A stretch of DNA of 64,000 nucleotides, from the NCBI RefSeq assembly GCF_026625885.1, contig NZ_CP113068.1:3782001-3846000 (forward strand). Direction: 5' to 3'. This document shows, one piece after another, positions 1-8,324 of the stretch. Made by a program: the position numbers and the translations under genes. The notes under the pieces are model-generated. The model had not been told where the DNA came from. It ran no database searches and worked only from the letters and a program-made list of their open reading frames with translations. The stretch's first letter is position 1; each line of letters begins with the position of its first letter. The stretch comes from Roseateles sp. SL47. GTDB taxonomy: Bacteria > Pseudomonadota > Gammaproteobacteria > Burkholderiales > Burkholderiaceae_C.

Positions 1-983
1 GCAATGCGGCCGAGGCGCCGACGTTGCAGCCCACGCTCAAGAAGGTGCTGGCGCGCTACCCGCATATCCGCCGACTGGTGGTGGTGGCCGACCGGGGGCT
101 GCTGTCGCTGGACAACATCGAGGCGCTGACGAAGCTGCAGGTGGCGGGTGACCGGCCGCTGGAGTTCATCCTGGCGGTGCCGGGGCGGCGCTATGCCGAG
201 TTCGTCGAGGTCTTGCAGCCCTTTGCCCAGAAGGCCGCGCAGGCCACGGACGAGATCGTCACTGAGGCCCAGTGGCAAGGCCATCGCCTAGTGGTGGCGC
301 ACAACCCGGTACGCGCCGCCGAGCAGACCCAGGAGCGCCTGGCACGCATCCATGCGCTGCAGCAGCGCGCCGATCAACTCGCCGGCAAGCTCGACGCGCA
401 GGATGAGGGTAAGGTCCAACGCGGGCGCAAGCTCTCGGACTCGGGCGCCAAGGCGCGCTTCTTCCACGAGGTGAGCGACGCCCATCTGGCGCGCATCATT
501 CAGGTCGACCTGAAGTCCGACTTGTTCACCTACGCCATCGACGAGGCCGCGCTGGCCCGGGCGCAGCTGATGGACGGCAAGCTGATGCTGGTGACCAACG
601 TGCAGGACATGGCCGCCGACGAGGTGGTGAGGCGCTACAAGGCGCTGGCCGACATCGAGCGCGGCTTCAAGGTGCTGAAGTCCGAAATCGAGATCACCCC
701 GGTCTTCCACCGCCTGCCCGAGCGCATCAAGGCCCACGCCAGCATCTGCTTCATGGCGCTGATCCTGTACCGCGTGATACGCCAGCGTCTGAAGCTGGCC
801 GGCAGCGATTTGTCACCCGAAGCCGCCTTGGCGGACCTGCGCCGCATCCAGCGTCACACCGTCAGCATCGACAGCAGCGCGCCCATCCACGGCGTGTCCA
901 CCGTTCAACCCCGCCAGGCCCAGGCCCTGGCCGCACTGCGCATCAAGAAACCGACTATCGACACCCAGTTGACGCTGCTGTAG
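1..983 (+). CDS. IS1634-family transposase, 5' end outside window
   Basis: The reading frame is open from the first base; the first internal start-like codon is a TTG at 24. The protein shows the C-terminal half of a DDE transposase of the IS4/IS1634 group: VVVADRGLLS holds the second catalytic Asp (near residue 24 of the visible part), and the segment around ADIERGFKVLKSE matches the Y-x2-R-x3-E type region that carries the catalytic Glu. The protein ends in a short basic tail and TAG. It is intact over the visible 319 or more residues, so the element may be more recent than its surroundings. The right end of the IS should lie between 984 and about 1060, where phage sequence begins, but I cannot place the terminal repeat. 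Confidence 0.8.
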   Translation, partial: NAAEAPTLQPTLKKVLARYPHIRRLVVVADRGLLSLDNIEALTKLQVAGDRPLEFILAVPGRRYAEFVEVLQPFAQKAAQATDEIVTEAQWQGHRLVVAHNPVRAAEQTQERLARIHALQQRADQLAGKLDAQDEGKVQRGRKLSDSGAKARFFHEVSDAHLARIIQVDLKSDLFTYAIDEAALARAQLMDGKLMLVTNVQDMAADEVVRRYKALADIERGFKVLKSEIEITPVFHRLPERIKAHASICFMALILYRVIRQRLKLAGSDLSPEAALADLRRIQRHTVSIDSSAPIHGVSTVQPRQAQALAALRIKKPTIDTQLTLL

Positions 984-1052
984 TGGCAATTCCGAAGGGC
1001 CAACCTATACGGATCAATCACTTACGGCGGTTGGTGTCGAACTCGGGAGTTC

Positions 1053-1634
1053 ATGCCGGGCTCCGTTTTTCACCTGCGGGAGGCCGACATCAACCAGGAG
1101 ATCTACGGCCTGCCGGAGTACCTCAGCTCGCTGCAGGCGGCTTGGCTGAACGAGTCGGCCACGCTGTGCCGGCGCCGCTACTACAACAACGGCAGCCACG
1201 CTGGCTTCATCCTCTACATCAGCGACCCCGCGCAGCAGCAAGAGGATATCGACGGGATCAGGGAGGCGCTGAAGAACAGCAAGGGCCCAGGGAACTTTAG
1301 GAACCTCTTCCTCTACTCGCCGAACGGGAAGAAGGACGGCGTGCAGCTCATTCCAGTGAGCGAGGTTGCTGCCAAGGACGACTTCTTCAACATCAAGAGC
1401 GTGAGCCGGGATGATGTGCTTGCGGCCCATCGGATCCCGCCGCAGTTGCTCGGTATCGTGCCCAGCAATACGGGCGGCTTTGGGGCGGTCCTTCCAGCGG
1501 CCAAGGTCTTCGCTCGCAACGAGATTGAGCCGTTGCAGACTAGGTTTCGAACGCTAAACGAATGGCTCGGCGAAGAAGTTGTGACTTTTGCGCCATACGC
1601 TATTGCTTTGACCACTGACGAGGCAGATTCCTGA
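1053..1634 (+). pseudogene. Phage portal protein (P2 gpQ/PBSX type), N-terminally truncated
   Basis: About 190 residues match the C-terminal half of P2-type portal vertex proteins, which form the dodecameric ring through which DNA enters the capsid. Recognisable segments are QEIYGLPEYLSSLQAAWLNE, RRRYYNNGSHAGFI, EALKNSKGPGNFRNLFLY, DGVQLIPVSEVAAKDDFFNI and AAHRIPPQLLGI. The first residues after the nominal ATG already lie in the middle of the family; the N-terminal half is missing and the break coincides with the end of the upstream transposase. No other head or packaging gene is present. It is a fossil of a P2-like prophage. Confidence 0.82.
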
Positions 1635-1672
1635 TGCGACAGTACAAAGGCAACAGACCTATGACAGTGAAT

Positions 1673-1981
1673 TCAACGCTTGAAATACTCAATAGTTAGT
1701 TGTTTGTCGATTGTTTGGTGGTGAAATGAATAACCTGCTCGAACAAATGCCCAATGAATAACAAAAAATGTTGGAAAGATTAGATTTGGCACCAGCCACG
1801 TCCATCCTAGACTTCCAATTAATTTTGGATCGGGGATTCCATAGGTAGGCAGGCGTGCGACCGCTGCTGCCAATAGGCGGGATCGCCACCCGTGCTTAAT
1901 GAAAATTTTCAAAGGCTGCTGTGCATCGAATGCGGACTTTGCAGTCTTCCCAAAGTTTCTACTGGGGTATCGAAGGTCCAT
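1673..1981 (-). CDS. Small hypothetical protein, AT-rich, one possible membrane segment
   Basis: A 102-residue frame in a stretch (about 1640-2040) visibly richer in A+T than the rest of the window. The ATG at 1981 is preceded by AGGGTGA at a suitable distance, which favours it over the upstream TTG at 1990. Residues about 60-82 (WTWLVPNLIFPTFFVIHWAFV) could span or attach to a membrane. I recognise no family. The base composition suggests foreign origin, perhaps a phage moron or cargo gene. It could also be a chance frame. Confidence 0.4.
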   Translation of the reverse strand: MDLRYPSRNFGKTAKSAFDAQQPLKIFIKHGWRSRLLAAAVARLPTYGIPDPKLIGSLGWTWLVPNLIFPTFFVIHWAFVRAGYSFHHQTIDKQLTIEYFKR

Positions 1982-2044
1982 ACTATTCAATCACCCTTAT
2001 TGAAGAGTTTCCGACAAACTGCGTACTGAGCAGTGCATAGGGTG

Positions 2045-2206
2045 GGGCACCAGGCTGGCATCGCGCTTCGCGCGACGCGAGCACAGCGCCGGGTTGCGCT
2101 GGCGAGCAGCATGCCGCCAATACGCCGACGGGGCGATCTGCAAGACGCGGCAGAGCGACTCGACCCCGAACTGCTGGCGATGCTGGTCGACGAAAGCCTT
2201 CAGGAC
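2045..2206 (-). pseudogene. IS3-family OrfB, N-terminal fragment
   Basis: In the -1 frame relative to OrfA, starting across its stop codon, the minus strand encodes about 50 residues typical of the IS3 OrfB N-terminus: [20 protein letters not shown] followed by [14 protein letters not shown]. After roughly residue 52 the similarity ends. The rve/DDE catalytic domain is absent, so it is a non-functional relic. Confidence 0.75.
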
Positions 2207-2523
2207 TTGAAGCTGCGGTCGAGCTCCGCCTGGGCGAAAAACGCGCTGGCCAGCTTCAGAATCTCATTGGCCTTGCGCAGCTCGCGCACCTCGCGTTCGA
2301 GTTCCTTCACGCGCTGGGCCTCGCTGGTCGTCACGCCCTCGCGCACGCCGGTATCGACCTCTGCGCGCTTAACCCATTCGTTCAGCGTCTGCGGCACGCA
2401 GCCGATCTTGGGCGCGATGGACTCGATGGCCGCCCACAGCGACGGATACTCCCCTCGGTGCTCCTGCACCATCCTCACCGCGCGCTCACGCACCTCGGGC
2501 GAGAACGTTTTCGATTTGCTCAT
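2200..2523 (-). CDS. IS3-family transposase OrfA
   Basis: A 107-residue protein with the N-terminal helix-turn-helix of IS3 OrfA ([19 protein letters not shown], then [12 protein letters not shown]) and a C-terminal leucine-rich coiled coil ([21 protein letters not shown]), ending [13 protein letters not shown] as in the family. It is full length. OrfA alone binds the IS ends and can repress; transposition requires an OrfAB fusion made by -1 frameshifting. Since orfB is truncated, the element cannot move by itself. Confidence 0.85.
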   Translation of the reverse strand: MSKSKTFSPEVRERAVRMVQEHRGEYPSLWAAIESIAPKIGCVPQTLNEWVKRAEVDTGVREGVTTSEAQRVKELEREVRELRKANEILKLASAFFAQAELDRSFKS

Positions 2524-2573
2524 GGCTCAATCCTCTCAGAGTGTTGAGCCTCCTCAAAATCCGGGGCGGTTCA

Positions 2574-3150
2574 TCAGGCTCCTTGAGTGGAGCCTGAAGT
2601 AGCCACGAAGGGCATCCAGTTCTGATTGAGTAGGGCGCCTGTCGCGTTCGTTGCTGCGAGCCAGCATGCCCATATGGGCTAGCGCTTCACGGGCGTCATC
2701 GACGACACCTCGCGGTGCCTGAATGCGCCATACCGCGCGAGCCATCTTCAGAACCGATCCGAGGTAGGTCAAGTCGATCGAAGCGGTCACACCCCTGACC
2801 CGACGGTCCTCGGTGATGTATTGGATGATCCGCTCGACCGTGAGGGCGTTGACGAGTACCGCACCTAATCCACTCTTTCGTTCGGCCATGCGGTTCAGCA
2901 CCCAGGTCTTGTTCTTCCCGAAAGGTTTGTTCTTGGAGACTTCCTCTGTGTAACGCTTGATCAGGTCCCCGATGGTCGTCTTGGACGTCGGCGCGACCAG
3001 GCCGACTAGACCTGCCTCAAGATCAACCTCCACCGATCGAGCCCAAGCCTCTGCAAGCGCCTTCGTCGCGAAGGTCCTCGTCTGTGTCGGGGCGCCCCGT
3101 CGGCGCACCTGGGCACGCCACTTTCCGTTCAGCGGGATAATTGACGCCAT
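2574..3150 (-). pseudogene. Phage-type tyrosine integrase, truncated by IS3
   Basis: The start ATG is at 3150. About 190 residues remain: an N-terminal arm-binding-like domain (IPLNGKWRAQVRRRGAPTQT, then the ATKALAEAWARSVE helix) and a SAM-like core-binding region (TTIGDLIKRYTEEV and LVNALTVERIIQYI). The text breaks at ELDALRGYF, just where the catalytic domain should begin; from 2573 on it reads into the IS3 end and stops at 2554. The catalytic Arg/His/Tyr residues are all gone. Position and orientation beside dusA point to a dusA-targeting integrase. A 7-bp inverted repeat with a 6-nt loop (2576-2595) lies at the breakpoint. Confidence 0.8.
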
Positions 3151-3181
3151 TGCTCCTGTGAGCCTCCCTCGTACCTGTGAT

Positions 3182-3274
3182 TGCTACGGCCCTTCGACCG
3201 AGGGCGCTTCGTAGCACTATCGTAGCAGTCACAAAGTGTTACCTCGGGGAAATCCGTGCAAATTCGTGCTACGG
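3182..3274. repeat. Four copies of TGCTACGR around the integrase/dusA junction
   Basis: TGCTACGG occurs at 3182-3189 and 3267-3274, and its complement-oriented form TCGTAGCA at 3209-3216 and 3220-3227; the latter two are 11 bp apart, one helical turn. They occupy the non-coding space between the integrase start and dusA. This spacing and placement fit integrase arm-type sites or an operator for integrase control; the assignment is inference. Confidence 0.45.
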
Positions 3275-3288
3275 AAACCTTCTAAAAA

Positions 3289-4329
3289 ATGCCAGAAGTC
3301 TTAGATAAATCAATAGCTTGGAGCCCATGGCGCCTGTCCGTTGCGCCCATGCTCGATTGGACCGATCGCCACTGTCGCTACTTCCACCGGCTGCTCACCC
3401 GCCACACGCTGCTCTACACCGAAATGGTCACCACGGGCGCCTTGCTGCACGGGGACCAGCCGCGTCACCTGGACTTCAGCGAGCAGGAACATCCCGTGGC
3501 GCTGCAACTCGGCGGGTCGGAACCCGCCGACCTGGCCGCCTGCGCCAAGCTGGCTGTGAAGTGGGGGTATGACGAGGTCAACCTCAATTGCGGGTGCCCC
3601 AGCGAGCGGGTGCAACGCGGCGCGTTTGGTGCCTGCCTGATGGCCGAACCCGCCCTGGTGGCACAGGGCGTCAAAGCCATGAAAGATGCGGTGAGCATCC
3701 CTGTCACCGTCAAGCATCGCATCGGCATCGACAAGATCGAGAGCTACGACTTCGTCCGTGACTTCGTCGGCACCATCGCCGAAGCCGGCTGCGACGTGTT
3801 CATCGTGCATGCCCGCAATGCGTGGCTGCAGGGGCTCTCCCCCAAAGAGAACCGCGACATCCCGCCGCTACGCTATGAACTGGTGCACCGCTTGAAGCAG
3901 GACTTTCCGGCCCTGACCATTGCCATCAACGGCGGCATCAAGACGGATGACCAGATCGCGGAGCAACTGGCGCATGTCGATGGCGTGATGGTGGGCCGTC
4001 AGGCCTATCACGAACCCTGGCAGATGGCCGGATGGGACCAGCGCTTCTTTGGCGCGGCCACCTCGCCGGTCGCTGACCGGCAGGCGGTGGAAGCCTTGTG
4101 GCTGGACTATCTGGAGCAGCAGGTGGCCCAGGGGCGCCCCTGGGCCCAGGCCATGCGCCATGCGCTAGGGCTGTGGAACGGCTTGCCGGGCGCGCGGCGC
4201 TGGCGGCAGGTGTGGTCCGACCATCGGTTCAAGCATCTGCCGGTGCGCGAAGTGGCCCGTCAGGCCACCCTGGCGCGCGAAGCCGCTGCCGAGCTGGCTC
4301 GGCAGCATCCGGCCTTCCAGGCCGAATAA
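3289..4329 (+). CDS. dusA: tRNA-dihydrouridine(20/20a) synthase DusA
   Basis: An FMN-dependent enzyme that reduces uridine 20/20a of the tRNA D-loop with NADPH. 346 residues, normal for DusA. Motifs: SVAPMLDWTDRHCRYFHR at residues 17-34 (FMN site), LNCGCPSERVQRGAFGACLM with the catalytic Cys near 103, VKHRIGID near 141-148, the HARNAWLQGLSPKENRDIPP signature specific to the DusA subfamily, and INGGI near 217. The first ~15 residues (MPEVLDKSIAWSPWR) are not conserved and may be supplied by the integrated element. It runs convergently into rdgC, with only 5 bp between the stop codons. Confidence 0.95.
   Translation: MPEVLDKSIAWSPWRLSVAPMLDWTDRHCRYFHRLLTRHTLLYTEMVTTGALLHGDQPRHLDFSEQEHPVALQLGGSEPADLAACAKLAVKWGYDEVNLNCGCPSERVQRGAFGACLMAEPALVAQGVKAMKDAVSIPVTVKHRIGIDKIESYDFVRDFVGTIAEAGCDVFIVHARNAWLQGLSPKENRDIPPLRYELVHRLKQDFPALTIAINGGIKTDDQIAEQLAHVDGVMVGRQAYHEPWQMAGWDQRFFGAATSPVADRQAVEALWLDYLEQQVAQGRPWAQAMRHALGLWNGLPGARRWRQVWSDHRFKHLPVREVARQATLAREAAAELARQHPAFQAE
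3343..3380 (+). other. Candidate attachment core inside dusA
   Basis: This stretch encodes APMLDWTDRHCR, the conserved FMN-site N-terminus of DusA, which is the part of the gene reported to hold the crossover site of dusA-specific integrases. If the element inserted here, a partial copy should exist at its far end, beyond the left edge of the window. The exact core cannot be fixed from one end alone. Confidence 0.35.
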
Positions 4330-4334
4330 GCGGC

Positions 4335-5375
4335 TCAATCCCAGGGCGCAGCTTCGGTCGCCAGGTCGGCATCCATGGCCGGCGTGCGGTGCGCCTGCAC
4401 GCCGTCGGCCCCGGCAGCGCCCGTCTCACCCGAAGCGGCCTTCGGTGCATGCTCCGCCGCAATCTTGGCCGACTGCCCGATGAAGTCCAGCTCGCCGCCC
4501 AGACCCTCCACAAGCTCCGGAATCAGCTGGCTCAGCTCTCCCGTCGCCAGCGCGGCGTCCACATCAAACGCTTCGTCCTTGGCTGGTTTGTCCCGGCCAT
4601 CAAACACCACGTCCAGGAACTTGATGCCCTTGACCTGCAGCGTGTCGGTCAGCGTGAACGACACCCGTTCTTTCCAGGTCAGCGCCAGCCGGGTCGGCAT
4701 CTTGCCGCTGGTGAGATGGGCCTTCACCTCGTCGGTGTCCAGGTTGTGGCGGGCATAACGCACGGCGGCCTTCATCTCGTCGGCAGCCTTCAGCTCGCAG
4801 TCCCGGTCGATGACAAAGTCCTTGGGCGGCACCCCGTCCATCAGCCAGGCCGCCATGCAGGCCGCCGGGGATTCGGCGCTTTGCAGCAGGTGCAGATTCA
4901 GCGAGGTGTCGGCCTTCACCAGCAGGGTGATCAGCTCGTCGGCCTTGCCGATGGAGCCGGCATCCACCATCAGCAGGTGCTGCTTGGGCGAGATCCACAC
5001 CCGCAGGTGGGACTGCAGCGTGAAGGCGCGGGGCAGCAGTTCCAGCTCCACTTGTTCCTTCATGTCGCGCTGCTGCTTCTTGCCGGGGCGGCGGCCGGTT
5101 TCCTGCTCGATCTTCTCGGCCAGCTCTTCCACATGCTCGCGCACCACCGAGCCCGGCAGCACGCGCTTCTCCAGCCGCAGGTTCAGCAGCCAGTGGCCAT
5201 CGATGTCTTCCAGCAGACGCGCGCCGGGTTCGCCGCGCGGCGGTACCCAGCCCGCCGACAGCGCCTGCGTGGCGCCACAAGGCTCGAAGCGTTCCTCCTC
5301 CAGCGCGTCTTCCAGCTTCTCGGCGTTGGGCTGCCAGTCATTGGCGATGCGGTAAATGATCAGGTTCTTGAACAT
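4335..5375 (-). CDS. rdgC: Recombination-associated protein RdgC
   Basis: A non-specific DNA-binding ring protein, nucleoid-associated, that modulates RecA activity. Begins MFKNLIIYRI as in the family; further conserved stretches are TQALSAGWVPPRG, LKAADEMKAAVRYARHNLDTDE and RLALTWKERVSFTLTD. At 346 residues it is longer than the ~300 residues of the E. coli protein because of a C-terminal Ala/Gly-rich tail of about 45 residues that looks disordered. Single gene, convergent with dusA. Confidence 0.95.
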   Translation of the reverse strand: MFKNLIIYRIANDWQPNAEKLEDALEEERFEPCGATQALSAGWVPPRGEPGARLLEDIDGHWLLNLRLEKRVLPGSVVREHVEELAEKIEQETGRRPGKKQQRDMKEQVELELLPRAFTLQSHLRVWISPKQHLLMVDAGSIGKADELITLLVKADTSLNLHLLQSAESPAACMAAWLMDGVPPKDFVIDRDCELKAADEMKAAVRYARHNLDTDEVKAHLTSGKMPTRLALTWKERVSFTLTDTLQVKGIKFLDVVFDGRDKPAKDEAFDVDAALATGELSQLIPELVEGLGGELDFIGQSAKIAAEHAPKAASGETGAAGADGVQAHRTPAMDADLATEAAPWD

Positions 5376-5405
5376 GGACGGAACTTCAGATGCGCAAAAA
5401 CAAAA

Positions 5406-5430
5406 GGGCCCACGCGGACAACGTGGGCCC
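5406..5430 (-). terminator. Rho-independent terminator of the DsbA-family gene
   Basis: A perfect 9-bp stem GGGCCCACG/CGTGGGCCC with a 7-nt loop. On the minus strand the stem is followed by TTTTGTTTTTG. It stands 130 bp beyond the stop codon of the oxidoreductase gene and before rdgC. Confidence 0.8.
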
Positions 5431-5562
5431 CGGCTAAACGTCTCGGGATTGTCTCACCATCCCCCTGGCGTCACGCTCCAGCTTCGCACTTGAAGCGTGC
5501 AAGTTGTGCCCAACGGAAACCGTGGGCAGCGTCTCCAAGCTCAATATGGGGTGCTTCTTTGA

Positions 5563-6246
5563 TCAAGAAGCGTCTTCTTCTGCCATTTCCTGCATGACCT
5601 GCCGTAGCGCCTGCTCAAAGGCCTCCGGCGGCTGCCCGCCGGAAATCAGGTAGCGCTCGTTCAGCACCACCGCCGGCACCGAACTGATGCCGCGGCTCTG
5701 CCACAGGGCTTCCGCCTCGCGCACATCGTCGGCGAACTCGCCGCTGTCAAACACACGGGCAGCTTCGGCGGCGTCCAGGCCGATGGTGCTGACCGTGTCC
5801 AGCAGCACGCTCCGGTCGCCCGGGTTCTTGCCACTGGTGTGGTAGGCCGTCAGCAGGGCCAGTTTCAGGTCCCGTTGTGCCTGCGGCGATTGCAAACCGG
5901 CCCAGTGCAGCAGGCGGTGCGCATCAAAGGTATTGAAGATGCGGCTGCGGGCGCCTTCGGTGAAGGTGAAGCCCACCGAAGCGCCACGGTCCCGCAGATG
6001 CTGGCGGATCTGCTGGCGCTGCTCGGGCGTGGAGCGGTACTTGCGGCTCAGGTGCTCTTCAATGTCCTCACCCTCCGGCGGCATGTCCGGATTGAGTTCA
6101 AACGGCTGGAAGTGCAGGTCGGCCTTCACGTCCGGCAGCCGCGTCAGGGCGGTCTCCAGGGACTTCAGGCCGACCGCGCACCAGGGGCAGGCCACGTCGG
6201 AAACAAAATCGATGCGCACTGCGGCGGAGCGGGGGGTGTCAGTCAT
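5563..6246 (-). CDS. DsbA-family (FrnE-like) thiol oxidoreductase
   Basis: 227 residues with a thioredoxin-fold DSBA domain. The active site CPWC sits near residue 20 (FVSDVACPWCAVG). The cis-Pro region is GISSVPAVVLNERYLISGGQ near 190. No signal peptide is visible, so it acts in the cytoplasm, as FrnE-type proteins do (disulfide isomerase/oxidoreductase or 2-hydroxychromene-isomerase-like proteins); the substrate cannot be told. An acidic EEDAS tail ends the protein. It has its own terminator and is not tightly linked to the next gene. Confidence 0.88.
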   Translation of the reverse strand: MTDTPRSAAVRIDFVSDVACPWCAVGLKSLETALTRLPDVKADLHFQPFELNPDMPPEGEDIEEHLSRKYRSTPEQRQQIRQHLRDRGASVGFTFTEGARSRIFNTFDAHRLLHWAGLQSPQAQRDLKLALLTAYHTSGKNPGDRSVLLDTVSTIGLDAAEAARVFDSGEFADDVREAEALWQSRGISSVPAVVLNERYLISGGQPPEAFEQALRQVMQEMAEEDAS

Positions 6247-6267
6247 CCCTCCACTCTAGCCGCAGGC

Positions 6268-7275
6268 TCAAACCAATACACGGTCGCTGGGCTTTGCCAG
6301 GTAGAACCATTCGTTGCCGGGTTCGGCCTTGCTGTTGGGGAACACGATGCGTCCGCCGAACGGCGCCAGCACGGGTGTCCCGTCGGCGCGGGTACCGATG
6401 CGTTCGCCCTCGGCCACGGGGTCGAAGCTGGCCCAGGCACGCTCGAACTGGTCGTCGACATGCTCACGGTCGATCACCTCATACAGCTGCAATACCTCCA
6501 CCGGCCGTTGCGGGTCGGCGGCTGCTACGCCGGCGCTGCCCGGGGCCACCATGCCCAACAGCATCAGCGTGCGGAGGATGGCCTTGAACGCCACGTCCGG
6601 CCCCTGCGCGTCGTCATGCTGGCCACACTCCAGCGTGATGCCGTATCCGCCCTGGCTGCGCATGTATTCGGTGGTGCCGACGCCATAGTGCGGGTCCTGC
6701 TGCAGGGCCATGCGCCGGCTGCCGTCGCTGGCCTTGTCGGCCCGTCGCTTCAGGCCCAGCGCGTAGGTGGACAACCAGCCTTCCACAATGCGGCCGGTGC
6801 CCACGGCCCAGGCCAGGGCGGTTTCGGCGGCCTGGTGGCGGAACGGCTCCAGGTCACCATCGTTGTTGCGGGGGCCCAGCATCGCAAAGGCCGGGCCCGG
6901 GTTGTTGAAGCTGTGCAGGTCCAGCAGCACGTCGCTGGCCGCGAGCCAGGGGCACAGCTGGTTGGCAATGCGGTCCTCGAAGTCATGCGGGATGGGCGAG
7001 GGGCGCAGGTTGCGGTTGAGGTTGCGCTCGCCTTCGCGCCGCTGCAGCCGGTGGGCCAGCGGGTTGACGATGGGAATCAGCGTCAACGTCCCTTTGAGCA
7101 GCGTCAGGCTGCCGTCGTCCAGCAGATGCATCACCCGTTGGATGGCGCCCACGCCGGCCACTTCGTTGCCGTGTACGGCGGCGCTCACCAGCAGGCGAGG
7201 GCCGGGCTTGAGGCCGGCAAACTGGTGGACGCGCAGATGGGTCGGGTGAGGGGTGGGCAGGGGTGTCTGGCTCAT
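6268..7275 (-). CDS. Succinylglutamate desuccinylase/aspartoacylase family protein
   Basis: 335 residues from the ATG at 7275. A zinc carboxypeptidase-like amidohydrolase: AAVHGNEVAG holds the first zinc His and Glu (near 37-40), RNLNRN is the Arg pair that binds the substrate carboxylate, DLHSFN holds the third zinc ligand His, and LECGQH near residue 230 holds the catalytic Glu. The N-acyl substrate is unknown. The start is one base after the stop of the PIG-L deacetylase gene, so the two form one operon and are probably translated together. The pairing of two amide hydrolases suggests stepwise removal of acyl groups from one compound. Confidence 0.88.
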   Translation of the reverse strand: MSQTPLPTPHPTHLRVHQFAGLKPGPRLLVSAAVHGNEVAGVGAIQRVMHLLDDGSLTLLKGTLTLIPIVNPLAHRLQRREGERNLNRNLRPSPIPHDFEDRIANQLCPWLAASDVLLDLHSFNNPGPAFAMLGPRNNDGDLEPFRHQAAETALAWAVGTGRIVEGWLSTYALGLKRRADKASDGSRRMALQQDPHYGVGTTEYMRSQGGYGITLECGQHDDAQGPDVAFKAILRTLMLLGMVAPGSAGVAAADPQRPVEVLQLYEVIDREHVDDQFERAWASFDPVAEGERIGTRADGTPVLAPFGGRIVFPNSKAEPGNEWFYLAKPSDRVLV

Positions 7276-7276
7276 G

Positions 7277-8188
7277 TCAGGGCAGCGACCAAAAAGAGGG
7301 GAGCAAGGGCAGGGGGACGTCACAGGCGGCCATGGTGGCCGGCAGGTCGTTGGCGGGCTGCCCGTCGATCCACCGCGAGAGGCGGTAGAGCGTGGCAAAG
7401 CCAAAGGCCGGCGGCGTTTCGCCAGCCCCTGCCAGCAACTCGCCACCACGGCGTACGTTGTCGGCCATCCATGCCGGCAGCCGCAGGTGATACGGGTTGC
7501 GGGCAATTTCCCCGTGGTGGCAGGAAAGCGCTCGCACCAGGCAGGCGGTGTCGGCGATGCCGGTTTCCACCAGCAAATTGGGTTCGGGCTGGGTGGCCCA
7601 GAATTCGGTCCAGGCCACGACGGTGGAGAGCTTGGACTGGTGCAGCGCTTCGGCCACCAGCCGATGCACACCGATGTGGGTGGGAATGCCGTCCCCGGCA
7701 TGCGGCACGAGGATCAGGCCGGGGCGCTCGGTTTTCAGCAGCGCCGCCACCAGCGCCACCTGCGCTTGCCACAACGGCGTGCCCGCATCGGCGGCTTCCG
7801 GTTTGACCTGTTCAAGACCCTGTTCCGCCAGCAGGCGCACCTCAAAGCCCAGCACTTCGCAGGCGGCCTGGAGTTCCGCCCAGCGCTCGGCACGGCGCCC
7901 CTGGCGGCTGCCCAATGTGACCGCGATGTTGGTGACCCGCCAACCCGCTTCGCGTTTCAAGCGCAGGGGCAGGGCGCCCACGATGCATTCGTCGTCCGGA
8001 TGCGGTGCAAACACGAGCGCATGTGGCCGGTTGGCACCGGTACCAACATCGGCCGCAGAAGCATTCATTGCGCTGCCCGCCAGACTGTCCCGGGGGGCCT
8101 GCTGCAACACCTCGCACCAGCGGCGAACCCAGGCCTCCCAGGTGTCGGGGGAACTTGTGCTGGTCAGGGAGTGTTGGAGCTCAGGCAT
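7277..8188 (-). CDS. PIG-L/LmbE-family deacetylase
   Basis: 303 residues from the ATG at 8188. The zinc motif HPDDE lies in FAPHPDDECIVGALPLRL near residue 47, with the catalytic Asp, and the further zinc His in THIGVHRLVAEAL near 160. The family removes N-acetyl groups from GlcNAc-containing lipids, mycothiol or bacillithiol precursors and antibiotics. No signal peptide. An upstream extension of the frame to 8440 exists, but it lacks family similarity. First gene of the operon with the desuccinylase-like gene. Confidence 0.88.
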   Translation of the reverse strand: MPELQHSLTSTSSPDTWEAWVRRWCEVLQQAPRDSLAGSAMNASAADVGTGANRPHALVFAPHPDDECIVGALPLRLKREAGWRVTNIAVTLGSRQGRRAERWAELQAACEVLGFEVRLLAEQGLEQVKPEAADAGTPLWQAQVALVAALLKTERPGLILVPHAGDGIPTHIGVHRLVAEALHQSKLSTVVAWTEFWATQPEPNLLVETGIADTACLVRALSCHHGEIARNPYHLRLPAWMADNVRRGGELLAGAGETPPAFGFATLYRLSRWIDGQPANDLPATMAACDVPLPLLPSFWSLP

Positions 8189-8324
8189 TACAAGGGAACC
8201 GTACGAGGGTCGAATCCCAAATGGTATTACATTGGTAGTAAGCCTACAGGATCTTGGGCCAGATCCGGGCGCCGTTCTTCGGTCCGGCGGTATGGCTTTT
8301 TGTCGGCCGGCTATAAGGCGAAGA

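Larger units (their letters stand above)
2045..2573 (-). mobile_element. IS3-family insertion sequence, left part only
   Basis: The element reads right to left. Its terminal repeat begins at 2573 (reading TGAACCGCCCCGG on the minus strand, the usual TGA..CC start of this IS3 subgroup), followed by orfA and the first ~50 codons of orfB. OrfB homology stops near 2045, so the right two thirds of the element including the DDE domain are lost. The left end sits inside the integrase gene and cuts it. Confidence 0.75.
1..3288. mobile_element. Decayed dusA-integrated prophage end with nested IS fragments
   Basis: Everything left of dusA is mobile or phage-derived: a transposase, a P2-like portal fragment, an AT-rich orphan, an IS3 remnant and a truncated tyrosine integrase. 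The integrase lies directly upstream of dusA and is transcribed away from it. It is established that a family of integrases targets the 5' end of dusA and restores the reading frame on insertion; this layout fits that. The left boundary is outside the window. The element is inferred to be dead because the integrase lacks its catalytic half and only one structural gene fragment remains. Confidence 0.6.

Noticed and set aside
4098..5597. 499-codon plus-strand frame opposite rdgC
   Set aside because: It runs antisense to rdgC, which has clear family motifs; the frame is a product of GC-rich codon bias.
5839..7806. 655-codon plus-strand frame
   Set aside because: Antisense shadow of the oxidoreductase, desuccinylase-like and PIG-L genes, no family motif of its own.
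8200..8222. Sequence AGGGTCGAATCCC, like a tRNA T-arm
   Set aside because: The TTC of the T-loop is missing and no acceptor or anticodon arm can be drawn around it.
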